From contig CAZJQP010000077.1 in the NCBI GenBank assembly GCA_964548225.1, forward strand, positions 1-25,269: DNA of 25,269 nt, read 5' to 3'. This document shows positions 7,690 through 16,518 of the stretch, in pieces (positions within the stretch are counted from its first letter, which is position 1; each line of letters starts with the position of its first letter). Position numbers and translations under genes: made by a program. The notes beneath the pieces are model-generated. The model was not told the DNA's origin, ran no database searches, and was given only the letters and a program-made list of their open reading frames with translations. This stretch comes from CALMEH01 sp964548225. Lineage in GTDB: Bacteria > Acidobacteriota > Blastocatellia > Pyrinomonadales > Pyrinomonadaceae.

Positions 7690-8964
7690 ATGAATATCAA
7701 AAATTTCGTGGTTTTTCTCTTCGTTGTCGGATTATTTTCGATAAACGGTTTGGCACAATTCGTTAAAGTCAAAGACGGACAGCTTTTCATTGGCAAAAAG
7801 CCGTATTATTTCATCGGCACAAACTATTGGTATGGCTCGTTTTTGGGCTTGGAAAAAGATAAAAAACGTGGTGCGGAAAGATTAAGAAAAGAACTGGATT
7901 TCTTAAAACAAAACGGTGTTACAAATCTGCGCGTCATCGCCGGAGCGGAAGGCACGGGACAAATTAACGGTGTCGAACGAATCGCGCCGCCGCTCCAACC
8001 CGTGCAGGGGAAATTTAACACGGAAGTTCTCGAAGGCTTGGATTTATTGCTTTTCGAGATGAGCAAACGCGAGATGAAAGCCGTCATTTTTTTTAGCAAC
8101 AATTGGGAATGGTCGGGCGGTTTTCAGCAATATTTGATTTGGAATAAAAAAGTTTCGAAAGATATGGAAACGCGCCGTTTAACGTGGGACGAACTGCGCG
8201 ATACGGTTTCACAATTCTATTCGTGCGTTCCTTGCAAAACTGCTTATTTTGAGCAACTCGGCGTTGTAATGAACCGCACAAACAAGTTCAATCGCAAAAA
8301 ATATGTTGACGACACAACAATTATGGCGTGGGAAATCGCCAACGAACCGCGCCCGATGCGCCCTGCCGCCAATGAAGATTACAAAAAATTCATTACCGAG
8401 ACCGCCGCGTTGATTAAAAAGAAGGACAAAAATCATCTCGTTGTCATTGGACACGAAGGCAGAATCGGCACGGAAAGTATGGAAATTTTCGAGCAAATCC
8501 ACACCGATAAAAACATTGATTACTTAACAATTCACATTTGGGCAAAAAATTGGCAATGGTTTCGAGATGGGAAACTTGCGGAAGATTTCCCGAAAGCCGC
8601 CGAAAAAATGACGGATTACATCAACGAACATCTCAAAATTGCCGAAAAATTGAATAAGCCTTTGGTCATCGAAGAGTTCGGCTTGCCGCGTGATAATCAA
8701 TCGTTTGAAATAAATTCGCCGACAAACTTGCGTGACAATTATTACGAAAAAATCTTTGCAATTCTCGCCCGCAAAAATAATCTTGCCGGAGCAAATTTCT
8801 GGGCATTCGGCGGCACGGCGCGACCGATAAAAAATCAATTATTCTGGAAAAAAGGCGATGATTTAATGGGCGATCCGCCAATGGAAGAACAAGGTTTAAA
8901 CTCTGTTTTCGACAGCGACAGAACAACTTGGGCGATAATTAACAAATACGCGAAAAAGTTTTAG
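7690..8964 (+). CDS. Secreted glycoside hydrolase family 5 enzyme, endo-beta-mannanase-like
   Basis: A 424-aa secreted (beta/alpha)8 glycosidase. Residues 1-22 form a Sec signal peptide (cleavage after GLA). The domain opens with GKKPYYFIGTNYWYGS, as in GH5 subfamily 7 mannanases. WEIANEP at 214-220 places the acid/base at Glu219. IHIWAKNW (281-288) is the usual active-site strand, and VIEEFG at 326-331 places the nucleophile at Glu329. Both catalytic glutamates are therefore present. Expected action is cleavage of beta-1,4-mannan; related GH5 specificities cannot be excluded. There is no carbohydrate-binding module. It is transcribed divergently from the PQQ sugar dehydrogenase and convergently with dsbA. 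Confidence 0.85.
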   Translation: MNIKNFVVFLFVVGLFSINGLAQFVKVKDGQLFIGKKPYYFIGTNYWYGSFLGLEKDKKRGAERLRKELDFLKQNGVTNLRVIAGAEGTGQINGVERIAPPLQPVQGKFNTEVLEGLDLLLFEMSKREMKAVIFFSNNWEWSGGFQQYLIWNKKVSKDMETRRLTWDELRDTVSQFYSCVPCKTAYFEQLGVVMNRTNKFNRKKYVDDTTIMAWEIANEPRPMRPAANEDYKKFITETAALIKKKDKNHLVVIGHEGRIGTESMEIFEQIHTDKNIDYLTIHIWAKNWQWFRDGKLAEDFPKAAEKMTDYINEHLKIAEKLNKPLVIEEFGLPRDNQSFEINSPTNLRDNYYEKIFAILARKNNLAGANFWAFGGTARPIKNQLFWKKGDDLMGDPPMEEQGLNSVFDSDRTTWAIINKYAKKF

Positions 8965-9041
8965 TATAGTGAGCGGTAACGAGTGTTTTGATGAGTGGAA
9001 AAGTATGAATCATCGAGGCGTTCGCTACCGCTCACGATACT
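8963..9041. repeat. Intergenic palindrome between convergent genes
   Basis: 8963-8994 and 9010-9041 form a stem of about 32 pairs with a 15-base loop. The core GTGAGCGGTA / TACCGCTCAC is exact, and most inner mismatches are transitions. It fills the 79 bases between the GH5 and dsbA stop codons, where a two-way terminator would be expected. There is no long T-tract. Confidence 0.82.
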
Positions 9042-9043
9042 GA

Positions 9044-9736
9044 TTATTTTTTCAACTCATCTTCAATCAAAGCCCGCAAATCCGCTTCGCCGAAACGCTG
9101 TAATTTTCTGCCGTTGACGAAAAAACTCGGTGTTTGACGCACACCAAGCGTTTGCCCGTCGCGCAAATCGCGTTGCAATTTTGTTTGATAGCGGTTTTCC
9201 TTGACAGCGGCATTGATTTTTGCCAAATCCAATCCCAATTCCTTCGCATATTTTTCAAAAAGCGCGTCAATATTTACAGGTTGAGCCGTGTGTCCCGCGC
9301 CGTGTTTCGTTCCCCATTCGGGTTGTTTTTGAAACAATAACTCTTGCATTTCCCAATATTTGCCTTGTTCACCGGCGGCTTCCGTGAGTGTTGCCGCCCG
9401 CAGGGAATTCGGATGAAGCGGCATATATCGCACGACCAGACGGATTTTGCCGTCGTAATCTTTCAAAATCTTTTTCACAACCGGCGCAAAAGCCGCACAC
9501 GATTCGCATTCCGGGTCTAAAAACTCGACGAGCGTTATGGACGCATCAGCCGCGCCAATCGTCGGACTGTCCGGGCGCACGAGCGTTTCCAGATTAACCG
9601 CCGATGACGAATTTCCCGTATTGCTGTTCGTAATCCGCACACTCTGCTCCGAATTCCGATAATAACTCGAACCGATAACAGCGATGCCGATTACAACAAT
9701 CGCAATCGCACCTAAAATTAAAAATTCTTTTCTCAT
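9044..9736 (-). CDS. Membrane-anchored DsbA-family thiol oxidoreductase
   Basis: A 230-aa extracytoplasmic thioredoxin-fold protein that would introduce or rearrange disulfides in exported proteins. An N-terminal helix (about 6-23) anchors it. A Ser/Asn-rich linker leads to the fold, with the active site EFLDPECESC giving Cys77 and Cys80 (CESC motif). VVRYMPLHPNS is the characteristic DsbA_2/BdbD block, and the cis-proline lies in VRQTPSFFVNGRKL. Its start overlaps the stop of the dsbB-like gene by four bases (ATGA), so the two are translationally coupled. The neighbour is the expected quinone-linked re-oxidant. Confidence 0.9.
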   Translation of the reverse strand: MRKEFLILGAIAIVVIGIAVIGSSYYRNSEQSVRITNSNTGNSSSAVNLETLVRPDSPTIGAADASITLVEFLDPECESCAAFAPVVKKILKDYDGKIRLVVRYMPLHPNSLRAATLTEAAGEQGKYWEMQELLFQKQPEWGTKHGAGHTAQPVNIDALFEKYAKELGLDLAKINAAVKENRYQTKLQRDLRDGQTLGVRQTPSFFVNGRKLQRFGEADLRALIEDELKK

Positions 9737-10185
9737 AAAACTTTATTGTTCTGTGGTTTATAGAATATCAAACAAACCGAAACGATAATAAACGAAGTCA
9801 GCGCAAGCATCGGAATCGTAATAAATCCGAGCCATTCGATTTGCCGCGAAGTGCAGGAAATTCCTTGCGTGCAAGGCGTAATGCTTTCGGGAATCACGCC
9901 GTAATAAAGCAAATTATGATAAACCGAAACCACCAACCCGATTAACGCAATCGGCAAAGCATAAAACTTCACCCGAACATCACGCAAACCGATACCGACA
10001 GCGATAATCAAAACTAACGGATACATTGCAATCCGCTGATACCAACACAAAACACACGGCGGCAAATTCATCACCTCGCTAAAAAACAAACTCCCGACCA
10101 TCGCCACCAGAGCCGTTATCCACGCTGCATATAAAAAAATATTATTCGTTCCGTTCTTATTTTCGACTTTTTCCGTTTCCTGCAT
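9733..10185 (-). CDS. DsbB/BdbC-family disulfide bond formation protein
   Basis: A 150-aa inner-membrane protein with four predicted helices (about 16-36, 51-67, 73-93, 119-143). It would re-oxidise its DsbA partner and pass electrons to quinone. The first periplasmic loop carries CVLC (Cys44, Cys47), followed by WYQR containing the conserved quinone-proximal Arg. The second loop has the Cys pair PCTQGISC (Cys105, Cys111). These four cysteines are the redox relay of the family. AAGAG precedes the ATG. It is the upstream partner of the dsbA-like gene, with a four-base overlap. The quinone is probably menaquinone, given mqnA and mqnC in the same window (inference). Confidence 0.92.
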   Translation of the reverse strand: MQETEKVENKNGTNNIFLYAAWITALVAMVGSLFFSEVMNLPPCVLCWYQRIAMYPLVLIIAVGIGLRDVRVKFYALPIALIGLVVSVYHNLLYYGVIPESITPCTQGISCTSRQIEWLGFITIPMLALTSFIIVSVCLIFYKPQNNKVL

Positions 10186-10291
10186 CTCTTAATTTGTAAA
10201 TTTTACCTGCAAACAGTTTTTTTTCACAATCGAAAACACATTTCAAAACAATTTGCCGTTAAAGATGCACATCCAAATCCGAAGCGGGAAA

Positions 10292-12175
10292 TTATTGCTC
10301 GACTTTTTCGGCAAGTTCCGCCCAGCGTTCGATTGAAATTTCAAGTTGTTCGTTGAGCGTTTGTTGTTCATTAATAAGTTCGTTTAATTTGAACGAATCG
10401 GTGGCGAATCGGTTTAGGTCTTGTTCAATTTCGGCGAGGCGTTTTTCGGTTTCGGGAATTTTTGTTTCGAGCGTTTCGAGTTCGCGTTTTTCTTTGAATG
10501 AGAGTTTGTTCGTTTTCGGTTTTTCGACGGTTTGCGCGTTTGCTGAGGCGCGTGTTTCCGACTTTTTTGATTCGGTTTCTTCGCGTTCGGCAATTTCCAA
10601 ATATGCGGAATAATCGCCCGCAAATTCGCGGATTTTGCCTTTGCCGTTGAATTTGAAAATGCTGTCAATCGTGCGGTCGAGAAAATATCGGTCGTGGCTG
10701 ACAACGATGAGTGCGCCGGGGAAATCGTCGAGATATTCTTCCAAAGCAATCAGTGTCGGAATGTCCAAATCGTTTGTCGGTTCATCTAAAAGCAAAACAT
10801 TCGGTTGTGCCATCAAGATTCGCAAAAGATACAAACGCCGTCTTTCGCCGCCCGAAAGATTGGCGATAAACGAATATTGCGCCGCCGGTGCGAACAGAAA
10901 TTTTTCAAGCATCTGCGAAGCCGTAATTTGATTGCCGTCAACAGTTGTAACGTATTCGGCAACTTCTTTAATGTAATCAATTACTCTTTGCTCTTCATTC
11001 AAAGCGCGGCTTTCTTGGTCATAATAACCAATATTTACCGTTTGCCCGATTTCGATTTCGCCTGCGTCCGGTTTGATTCTGTTCGTAATAATTTCCAAAA
11101 GCGTAGTTTTGCCCGAACCGTTTGCGCCGATGATGCCGATGCGGTCTTCGCGTTTTAAGAGATACGAAAAATCGTCAATAAGTTTGCGTTCGCCGTAAGA
11201 TTTTGAAAGGTTTTTGATTTCGATAATTTTCGTTCCCAAACGCTTTGCGCCGATGGCAATATCAATCTCCGGTTTGGCGCGTTCTTTCGGTTGCGCCATC
11301 AAATCGTAAGCGGCGGCAATGCGGTGTTTCGATTTGCGTGTTCGCGCTTTTGCGCCCGTGCGAAGCCACGCGAGTTCTTTTTTGATAAGCTGTTCGCGTT
11401 TGTGTCCTTCGGTTGCGCGAAGCGTTTCTTGTTCCTCTTTTTTCTCCAAATAATAAGCGTAATTTCCGTTAAAATTTTGAACCGTGTTGCGGTCAATTTC
11501 AAAAATCCGATTTGTAACGCGGTCGAGAAAATATCGGTCGTGCGTAACTAAAAGCAGTGCGCCTGTATATCTTCGCAAATAATCTTCGAGCCATTCGATT
11601 GTGTCCGCGTCGAGATGGTTTGTTGGTTCGTCTAAAATTAAAATATCGGGTTTGAAAATCAATTCGTGCGCGAGTGCAACGCGCTTTCGTTGTCCGCCCG
11701 AAAGCGTTTTCATTTGGGCGGTTGTGTCGGTGATTCCAAGTTTTGTCAGCACTGTTTTAGCGTTTGTTTCAATTTCCCAACCGCCGTTGATTTCGAGGTC
11801 GTGTTGTAAATCAGAAACTTTTTTGAGCTTCACGTCTGAATATTCAACCGCCAAATCGTGGCAAGCCGTTTCGTAATCGGCAATAGTTTTCATAACGCCG
11901 GAACTTGCCGCGAAGATCGTTTCCAAAACCGTTTTTTCGTCATCAATCTGCGGATTTTGCGACAAATACGCCAGCGTTTTACTGTTTGCGCGAACAACTT
12001 TTCCCGTGTCCGGCGTTTCCGTTCCGGCAATTACGCGCAAAAAAGTAGTTTTGCCCGAACCGTTTGCGCCAATAATCCCGATTTTGTCCGTGTCTTCGAG
12101 TCCGATTGTTACGCCTTCAAAAAGCGGTTTGATGCCGTAATTTTTGCCGACATTTTCGAGTGAAAGAATATGCAT
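10292..12175 (-). CDS. uup: ABC-F family ATPase, Uup type
   Basis: A 627-aa soluble protein with two ABC domains and no membrane segments. ABC-F proteins act on ribosomes or nucleic acid rather than in transport. Domain 1 has Walker A GANGSGKTT, signature LSGGQRKR and Walker B DILILDEPTNHLD. Domain 2 has a second GANGSGKTT, LSGGERRR and NVLLLDEPTNDLD. The linker between them is charged (RTGAKARTRKSKHR). After the second domain, residues about 525-627 form a charged coiled coil (ETLETKIPETEKRLAEIEQD), which is the Uup-type C-terminal DNA-binding domain and separates it from EttA. No strong Shine-Dalgarno is seen. It is flanked upstream by a CGCAAAGG palindrome. Confidence 0.9.
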   Translation of the reverse strand: MHILSLENVGKNYGIKPLFEGVTIGLEDTDKIGIIGANGSGKTTFLRVIAGTETPDTGKVVRANSKTLAYLSQNPQIDDEKTVLETIFAASSGVMKTIADYETACHDLAVEYSDVKLKKVSDLQHDLEINGGWEIETNAKTVLTKLGITDTTAQMKTLSGGQRKRVALAHELIFKPDILILDEPTNHLDADTIEWLEDYLRRYTGALLLVTHDRYFLDRVTNRIFEIDRNTVQNFNGNYAYYLEKKEEQETLRATEGHKREQLIKKELAWLRTGAKARTRKSKHRIAAAYDLMAQPKERAKPEIDIAIGAKRLGTKIIEIKNLSKSYGERKLIDDFSYLLKREDRIGIIGANGSGKTTLLEIITNRIKPDAGEIEIGQTVNIGYYDQESRALNEEQRVIDYIKEVAEYVTTVDGNQITASQMLEKFLFAPAAQYSFIANLSGGERRRLYLLRILMAQPNVLLLDEPTNDLDIPTLIALEEYLDDFPGALIVVSHDRYFLDRTIDSIFKFNGKGKIREFAGDYSAYLEIAEREETESKKSETRASANAQTVEKPKTNKLSFKEKRELETLETKIPETEKRLAEIEQDLNRFATDSFKLNELINEQQTLNEQLEISIERWAELAEKVEQ

Positions 12176-12223
12176 AAATTAAAACCAAAATAACCGACTG
12201 AAAGCATTAAGGTTAAATATTTT

Positions 12224-12362
12224 AACGCAAAGGCGCAAAGACGAGAAGACTAAAATGATTTAGAATCTGTTTTTTAATCGAATGATTTTAATAGTATTAT
12301 TAACAAATATCAGTCAAACAATAAAAAAACTTTGCGCCCTCGCGTCTTTGCGCCTTTGCGTT
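12224..12362. repeat. Intergenic palindrome, CGCAAAGG family, long loop
   Basis: 12224-12243 and 12343-12362 are exact 20-base reverse complements, separated by about 100 bases of AT-rich sequence. The arm shares its word with the palindrome at 5141-5227. It occupies most of the 208-base gap between the uup start and the hydrolase stop. I see no gene in the loop. Confidence 0.82.
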
Positions 12363-12383
12363 GAAAAATCTGCTATAAAACGA

Positions 12384-13553
12384 TTATTTTGTGTTTTTAA
12401 TCAAAAATTCGAGAATTACGGGTTTGGCTATTTGCGAAGCCCAGCCGTTGAAATTGTAATCGAAACCGTGTTGCGCGTAAGGAACTACAAGTGTTTCGTG
12501 CGCGATGTTATTTTGTTTGAGTTTTTTGGCGAGAAAATCCAGATTTTCTTTTCTAACGAGTTGATCGTGTTCGCCGTGTATCAACAAAGTTGATGGTGAA
12601 TTTTCAGTAACGCGCTCAACCGGCGAAGCAATCGCAAATCTTGCGCGGATTTCTTCGGATTCGTGCGGATTTCCGCCGAGAAAATCGGTCAATTTCTGCG
12701 TTCCGTCAAGAACGAGTTTATTTGCCGGATTATCGTAAGCCCAAAGCAAATTAGTTGGTGCATAAAACGACACGACAGCACGAACTTTTTCATCAATATT
12801 ATTTTCCGTGCAACTTGCCGAAAGCCGCAAATCATTTGCCGAATACGCCGAAATCAAAGCGAGATGTCCGCCGGCAGATCGTCCGAACAGAACGATTTTA
12901 TCGGGAGAAATATTAAATTCCGCACTTCGTTTTTTTATCTGCAAAATCGCGCATTTGACATCGCCGATGGCAGTTTTATCATTCGGTTGCGGCGCGAGAC
13001 GATAATCAATGTCAAAAACCGTAAAGCCGTTTTCGGCAAGCCACGCATTCCATTGCGGAAAATCATTACGCTCGCCTGCGCTCCACGAACCGCCGTGAAT
13101 GACAATCACGCCTGCACCGTTTGCAACAGAATTTTCAGGCGCGTAAACGTCCATTTTCAATATGTTTTCGCCGTTTTTGAAAACGTGAGTAGTAAATGCA
13201 ATATTTGATTTACGGCGCGTCAAACCGCCGAAATATTGCCCGAATGATAGCGAAACGTTCTTTTCACGCGCAACTTTCAGCGAAGAAAAAAATGGATAAA
13301 GCGAAATTAAAAAAGCTGTAATACCGATAATTATTGCGACTATTGCCGCATTAAAATTTTTATGAAACGAGTAATCAAACAAAGCCAAAATCACGCCGAA
13401 CAAAGCAATAAAGCCAAGCCAGAAACTCCACTCGCTGACCGCTACTGCATAAAGCCAAACGTGATAAAACGGTGCAGGAATTAAAATCCAAACGACCGAA
13501 ATTAGCGCAATCACGCCGCAAAAAAGCGATGTTAAAATTAAAAAATGATTCAT
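12384..13553 (-). CDS. Alpha/beta hydrolase (esterase/lipase type) with N-terminal membrane domain
   Basis: A 389-aa protein. Three or four hydrophobic helices occupy about 4-26, 33-59 and 68-92. An alpha/beta-hydrolase domain follows with oxyanion motif HGGSW (153-157), nucleophile elbow GRSAGG (Ser226), acid in HGEHDQLV (Asp330) and catalytic His in QHGFD (His362). The triad is complete and of the BD-FAE/carboxylesterase type. The substrate is unknown. The membrane helices should hold the catalytic domain at the membrane surface. It starts six bases after the FKBP stop on the same strand, so the two are probably co-transcribed. Confidence 0.85.
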   Translation of the reverse strand: MNHFLILTSLFCGVIALISVVWILIPAPFYHVWLYAVAVSEWSFWLGFIALFGVILALFDYSFHKNFNAAIVAIIIGITAFLISLYPFFSSLKVAREKNVSLSFGQYFGGLTRRKSNIAFTTHVFKNGENILKMDVYAPENSVANGAGVIVIHGGSWSAGERNDFPQWNAWLAENGFTVFDIDYRLAPQPNDKTAIGDVKCAILQIKKRSAEFNISPDKIVLFGRSAGGHLALISAYSANDLRLSASCTENNIDEKVRAVVSFYAPTNLLWAYDNPANKLVLDGTQKLTDFLGGNPHESEEIRARFAIASPVERVTENSPSTLLIHGEHDQLVRKENLDFLAKKLKQNNIAHETLVVPYAQHGFDYNFNGWASQIAKPVILEFLIKNTK

Positions 13554-13559
13554 TCGGCT

Positions 13560-13964
13560 TTATTTCACGCCAACTACTTCGATGATGAAAATGAGCGTCG
13601 CATTCGGCGGAATGACACCGCCTGCACCGCTTGCGCCATAGCCGATTGACGGCGGAATCGTCAAAATTGCGTGATCTCCAACGCGCAAATTTTGCAAACC
13701 TTCGTCCCAACCTTTGATCACCATTCCCGCGCCGACTTTAAATGAAAACGTATTGTTTCTATCAAGCGAACTGTCAAATTTTGCGCCGTTCGTTAAAAGT
13801 CCGGTGTAGTGAACAATGACGTTATCGCCCGTTTTTATCGGTGCGCCGTCGCCGTTTTTTGTAATAATGTAGGTCAGTCCCGAAGCCGTCGTTACGGCTT
13901 TTTGTGTAATTGTATTTTCCGTCATTTCTGTTAAATATTGTTCTTTTTTGAATATTTTGGACAT
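13560..13964 (-). CDS. FKBP-type peptidyl-prolyl cis-trans isomerase
   Basis: A 134-aa single-domain FKBP that catalyses proline isomerisation during folding. Family blocks are KTGDNVIVHYTGLLTNGAKFDSS in two pieces, FKVGAGMVIKGWDEGLQNLRVG, and IPPSIGYGASGAGGVIPPNATLIF. The conserved FKBP pocket Tyr, Asp, Trp and Val-Ile residues are visible. No signal peptide is seen, so it is probably cytosolic. The first ATG (13962-13964) has AGGA unusually close. An alternative ATG at 13923-13925 (MTENTITQ) would remove 13 residues outside the domain; either start is possible. Confidence 0.93.
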   Translation of the reverse strand: MSKIFKKEQYLTEMTENTITQKAVTTASGLTYIITKNGDGAPIKTGDNVIVHYTGLLTNGAKFDSSLDRNNTFSFKVGAGMVIKGWDEGLQNLRVGDHAILTIPPSIGYGASGAGGVIPPNATLIFIIEVVGVK

Positions 13965-14252
13965 TTCCTATCTTGCTTTGAAGCGCGGCTTTGTGCAAGA
14001 TTCCAAGTATTTATTTCTGCGAATATCTTTTTTAAAGCACCTGATTATTTATGCCCGCCTGTTTATAATTTTCTGCCATTTGCCTTTCTGTTTTCGATGT
14101 GTTAATTTCACAATCGTTATGAAAATAATTGTCCGCATCCGCTAACTCTTGGCAAACATTCGTATTCGTTTTCGCGTTTCTTTTTTCGGCGAGACGAATT
14201 TTCTATGCACGTTTCGTGCTTCATTTAATCATTTTTTTATAGGTGCTTTATT
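13965..14252. other. Divergent intergenic region, FKBP / MATE
   Basis: 288 T-rich bases between divergent genes. It must hold promoters for both, but I cannot pick convincing boxes. A small GCACG-TTT-CGTGC hairpin lies at 14207-14219, and a GGTG Shine-Dalgarno precedes the MATE ATG. No convincing gene is present. Confidence 0.5.
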
Positions 14253-15728
14253 ATGTCTGATGCTATTCAAGCAACGTCTGAAAAGACGTTGGATAACTCA
14301 TTTTGGTCAATTTTGCGTGAGGCTTTCACCGGTTCACAGCGCGATTTTACACAAGGTTCGATTGGTTTGGCGATTTTTCTTCTGGCAGTTCCGATGATTT
14401 TGGAAATGTCTATGGAAAGCGTTTTCGCCATTGTGGATATTTTTTTTGTCGCTAAATTAGGCGCAGACGCGGTAGCAATTGTTGTTTTGACCGAATCAAT
14501 GATGGCTTTGGTTTATGCCGTCGCCATTGGGCTGAGTGTCGGTGCAACTGCAACAGTTGCAAGACGTTACGGTGAAAAAGATTTGACGGGCGCGTCAAAT
14601 GCCGCTGTTCATTCGATTTATCTCGGCATTGTTTTTTCGGTTTTAATAGGTGTTGTCGGCGTAGTTTTCGCCAAGGAAATTCTTGTGCTTTTGGGCGCGT
14701 CCGAAAAAGTCGTCGCCGAAGGAACGCCATTTATGCAAATTATGCTTGGCAGTAACGCGGTTATCGTTTTTCTGTTTTTGCTCAACGCGATTTTTCGCGG
14801 CGCGGGCGATGCGGCGATAGCGATGCGCGTTTTGGTCGTTGCAAATCTTATCAACATCGTGCTTGATCCGCTTCTGATTTTCGGTTCGGACATTTTCGCC
14901 GTTTTCAACATCAACGCGCCGAGTTGGTTAATCGAAAATTGGATTTTTCCGAAAATGGGCGTAACCGGCGCGGCGGTTGCAACGGCAATCGGGCGCGGAA
15001 TCGGCGTTTTATTTGCCGTTTGGAGTTTGTTCGGAGCAAACAGACGCATTTCGATTAAGGCTGAAAATTGGAAGATTGACAGCGAAATTTTGCGAAATTT
15101 AATCAAAATCGCCGCGCCCGCCGTTTTGCAATTTACGATTGCAACGGCAAGTTGGAGCGCACTCGTCCGCGTGATGTCGGGGTTCGGCAGCGATGCGATT
15201 GCGGGTTACGGCATAGGTTTGCGCGTCGTCATTTTCGCGCTTCTTCCGGCGGTCGGTTTGAGCAACGCGGCGGCAACACTCGTCGGGCAAAATCTCGGCG
15301 CGGAAAAACCCGAACGCGCCGAACGCGCCGTTTGGAAAGCATCATTCATAAACGCGGCGGTTCTCGGTGCGGTAAGTTTGATTTTTCTGATTTTTCCGCA
15401 GGAAATTATCGGATTTTTCACCGAAGAAAACGCAGTTTTGCAATACGGCGTTGATTCGCTTCGCATTATTGCTTACGGTTTTGTTTTCTACGGTTTCGGA
15501 ATGGTTTTTGAAGGCGCGTTTAACGGCGCGGGCGACACTTGGACACCTACTTGGCTCAATTTTTTCATCTTTTGGGTGTTTGAAATTCCGCTCGCTTACG
15601 TTCTTGCATACAATTTCAATCTCGGTCCGAGTGGCGTTTTTTTGGCGATTACGATTGCTTTTTCGATGCTCGCAATCGTTTCCGCACTTCTTTTCAAACG
15701 CGGAAAATGGAAGCTCAAACAAGTTTGA
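14253..15728 (+). CDS. MATE-family multidrug/toxin efflux transporter
   Basis: A 491-aa integral membrane protein with about twelve helices in two homologous MatE halves. MATE proteins export cationic drugs or metabolites using Na+ or H+ gradients. Telling blocks are PMILEMSMESVFAIVDIFFV in the first helix pair, AIFRGAGDAAIAMRVLV with DPLLIFG after helix five or six, and the repeat of the same pattern in the second half (FEGAFNGAGDTWTPTWLN). A polar N-terminus of about 45 residues precedes the first helix. GGTG lies at fair spacing before the ATG. The substrate cannot be inferred. The stop codon abuts an AAAAGT-rich palindrome, then aat. Confidence 0.92.
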   Translation: MSDAIQATSEKTLDNSFWSILREAFTGSQRDFTQGSIGLAIFLLAVPMILEMSMESVFAIVDIFFVAKLGADAVAIVVLTESMMALVYAVAIGLSVGATATVARRYGEKDLTGASNAAVHSIYLGIVFSVLIGVVGVVFAKEILVLLGASEKVVAEGTPFMQIMLGSNAVIVFLFLLNAIFRGAGDAAIAMRVLVVANLINIVLDPLLIFGSDIFAVFNINAPSWLIENWIFPKMGVTGAAVATAIGRGIGVLFAVWSLFGANRRISIKAENWKIDSEILRNLIKIAAPAVLQFTIATASWSALVRVMSGFGSDAIAGYGIGLRVVIFALLPAVGLSNAAATLVGQNLGAEKPERAERAVWKASFINAAVLGAVSLIFLIFPQEIIGFFTEENAVLQYGVDSLRIIAYGFVFYGFGMVFEGAFNGAGDTWTPTWLNFFIFWVFEIPLAYVLAYNFNLGPSGVFLAITIAFSMLAIVSALLFKRGKWKLKQV

Positions 15729-15803
15729 AGTAAAAAGTAAAAAGGCAAAAGTGAAAAATTAAGAAACCTTCTTCCATTTTTACTTTTTACTTTTTACTTT
15801 TTT
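15728..15803. repeat. Intergenic palindrome, AGTAAAAAGTAAAA family
   Basis: 15728-15759 (purine-rich, AAGTAAAAAGTAAAAAGG) faces its near reverse complement at 15776-15803 across a 16-base spacer, between MATE and aat. The same word recurs unpaired at about 17195-17218, where it provides the region just upstream of the small HEAT-like gene. Confidence 0.72.
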
Positions 15804-15819
15804 AATTTAAATTGGAATT

Positions 15820-16509
15820 ATGTCGGCAATCGAATTTCCAAATCCGCGCACGCACAAATTTTATGATTATGTTCAGGTTGGTTCGTATTATTACGACGCG
15901 CACGACATTATCAGTTTTGGCGGTGAAATGACGGTTGAAAATTTACGAAAAGCCTATCGCAGCGGAATTTTTCCGTGGCATATTAGCGGAATGCCTCTGC
16001 CGTGGTTTTGTCCCGAAAATCGTGCGATTCTAGAGTTTTCCGAGCTTCACGTTCCGAAAAGTTTGCGAAAGGAATTTGCCAAAACCGAATTTACTTTTAC
16101 GATTGATAAAGATTTTGAAACAGTCATCAGAAATTGTTCCGCAGCAAAACGCAAAGACGGTTTCGGAACTTGGATCACGGCTGATTTTATTCGCGCTTAT
16201 TGCGAATTTCACGCGGCGGGCGACGCACATAGCGTCGAAGTTTGGGATAAAAATGAGCTTGTCGGCGGACTTTACGGTGTTGACTTAGGCGGTGTGTTCG
16301 GCGGTGAAAGTATGTTTTTCAAACGCTCGAATGCTTCAAAATTCGCGCTTTTGCATTTAATCGAACACTTGAAAAATCGCGGCTCAACGTGGCTTGACGT
16401 GCAAGTTATGACACCGCATTTTGCGGTTTTGGGCGCAAACGAAATCGAACGTGCGAGATTTTTGGATAAGCTCGAAGAAACACAAGAACTGAATTTGAAA
16501 CTGTTTTGA
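15820..16509 (+). CDS. aat: Leucyl/phenylalanyl-tRNA--protein transferase
   Basis: Transfers Leu or Phe from tRNA to the N-terminus of proteins starting with Arg or Lys, marking them for ClpAP/ClpS degradation in the N-end rule pathway. The 229-aa protein has the family blocks GIFPWHISGMPLPWFCPENR (about 48-67), GTWITADFIRAYCEFH, AHSVEVWDKNELVGGLYGV, FGGESMFFKRSNASK and LDVQVMTPHFAVLGA. The Gln of LDVQ matches the conserved catalytic-site Gln of the usual IDCQ; the neighbouring Cys is Val here. The N-terminus (FYDYVQVGSYYYDAHD) is somewhat longer than in E. coli. Its 3' end faces the alkyltransferase-like gene, with nine bases between stop codons. Confidence 0.93.
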   Translation: MSAIEFPNPRTHKFYDYVQVGSYYYDAHDIISFGGEMTVENLRKAYRSGIFPWHISGMPLPWFCPENRAILEFSELHVPKSLRKEFAKTEFTFTIDKDFETVIRNCSAAKRKDGFGTWITADFIRAYCEFHAAGDAHSVEVWDKNELVGGLYGVDLGGVFGGESMFFKRSNASKFALLHLIEHLKNRGSTWLDVQVMTPHFAVLGANEIERARFLDKLEETQELNLKLF

Positions 16510-16518
16510 AAATCTAAC

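Noticed and set aside
12663..13208. 181-aa plus-strand reading frame inside the alpha/beta hydrolase gene
   Set aside because: Antisense echo of a gene with a complete catalytic triad; composition is not protein-like.
14618..15106. 162-aa minus-strand reading frame inside the MATE gene
   Set aside because: Antisense echo; Ala/Thr/Pro/Lys-rich with no domain pattern, while the plus strand encodes a full MATE transporter.
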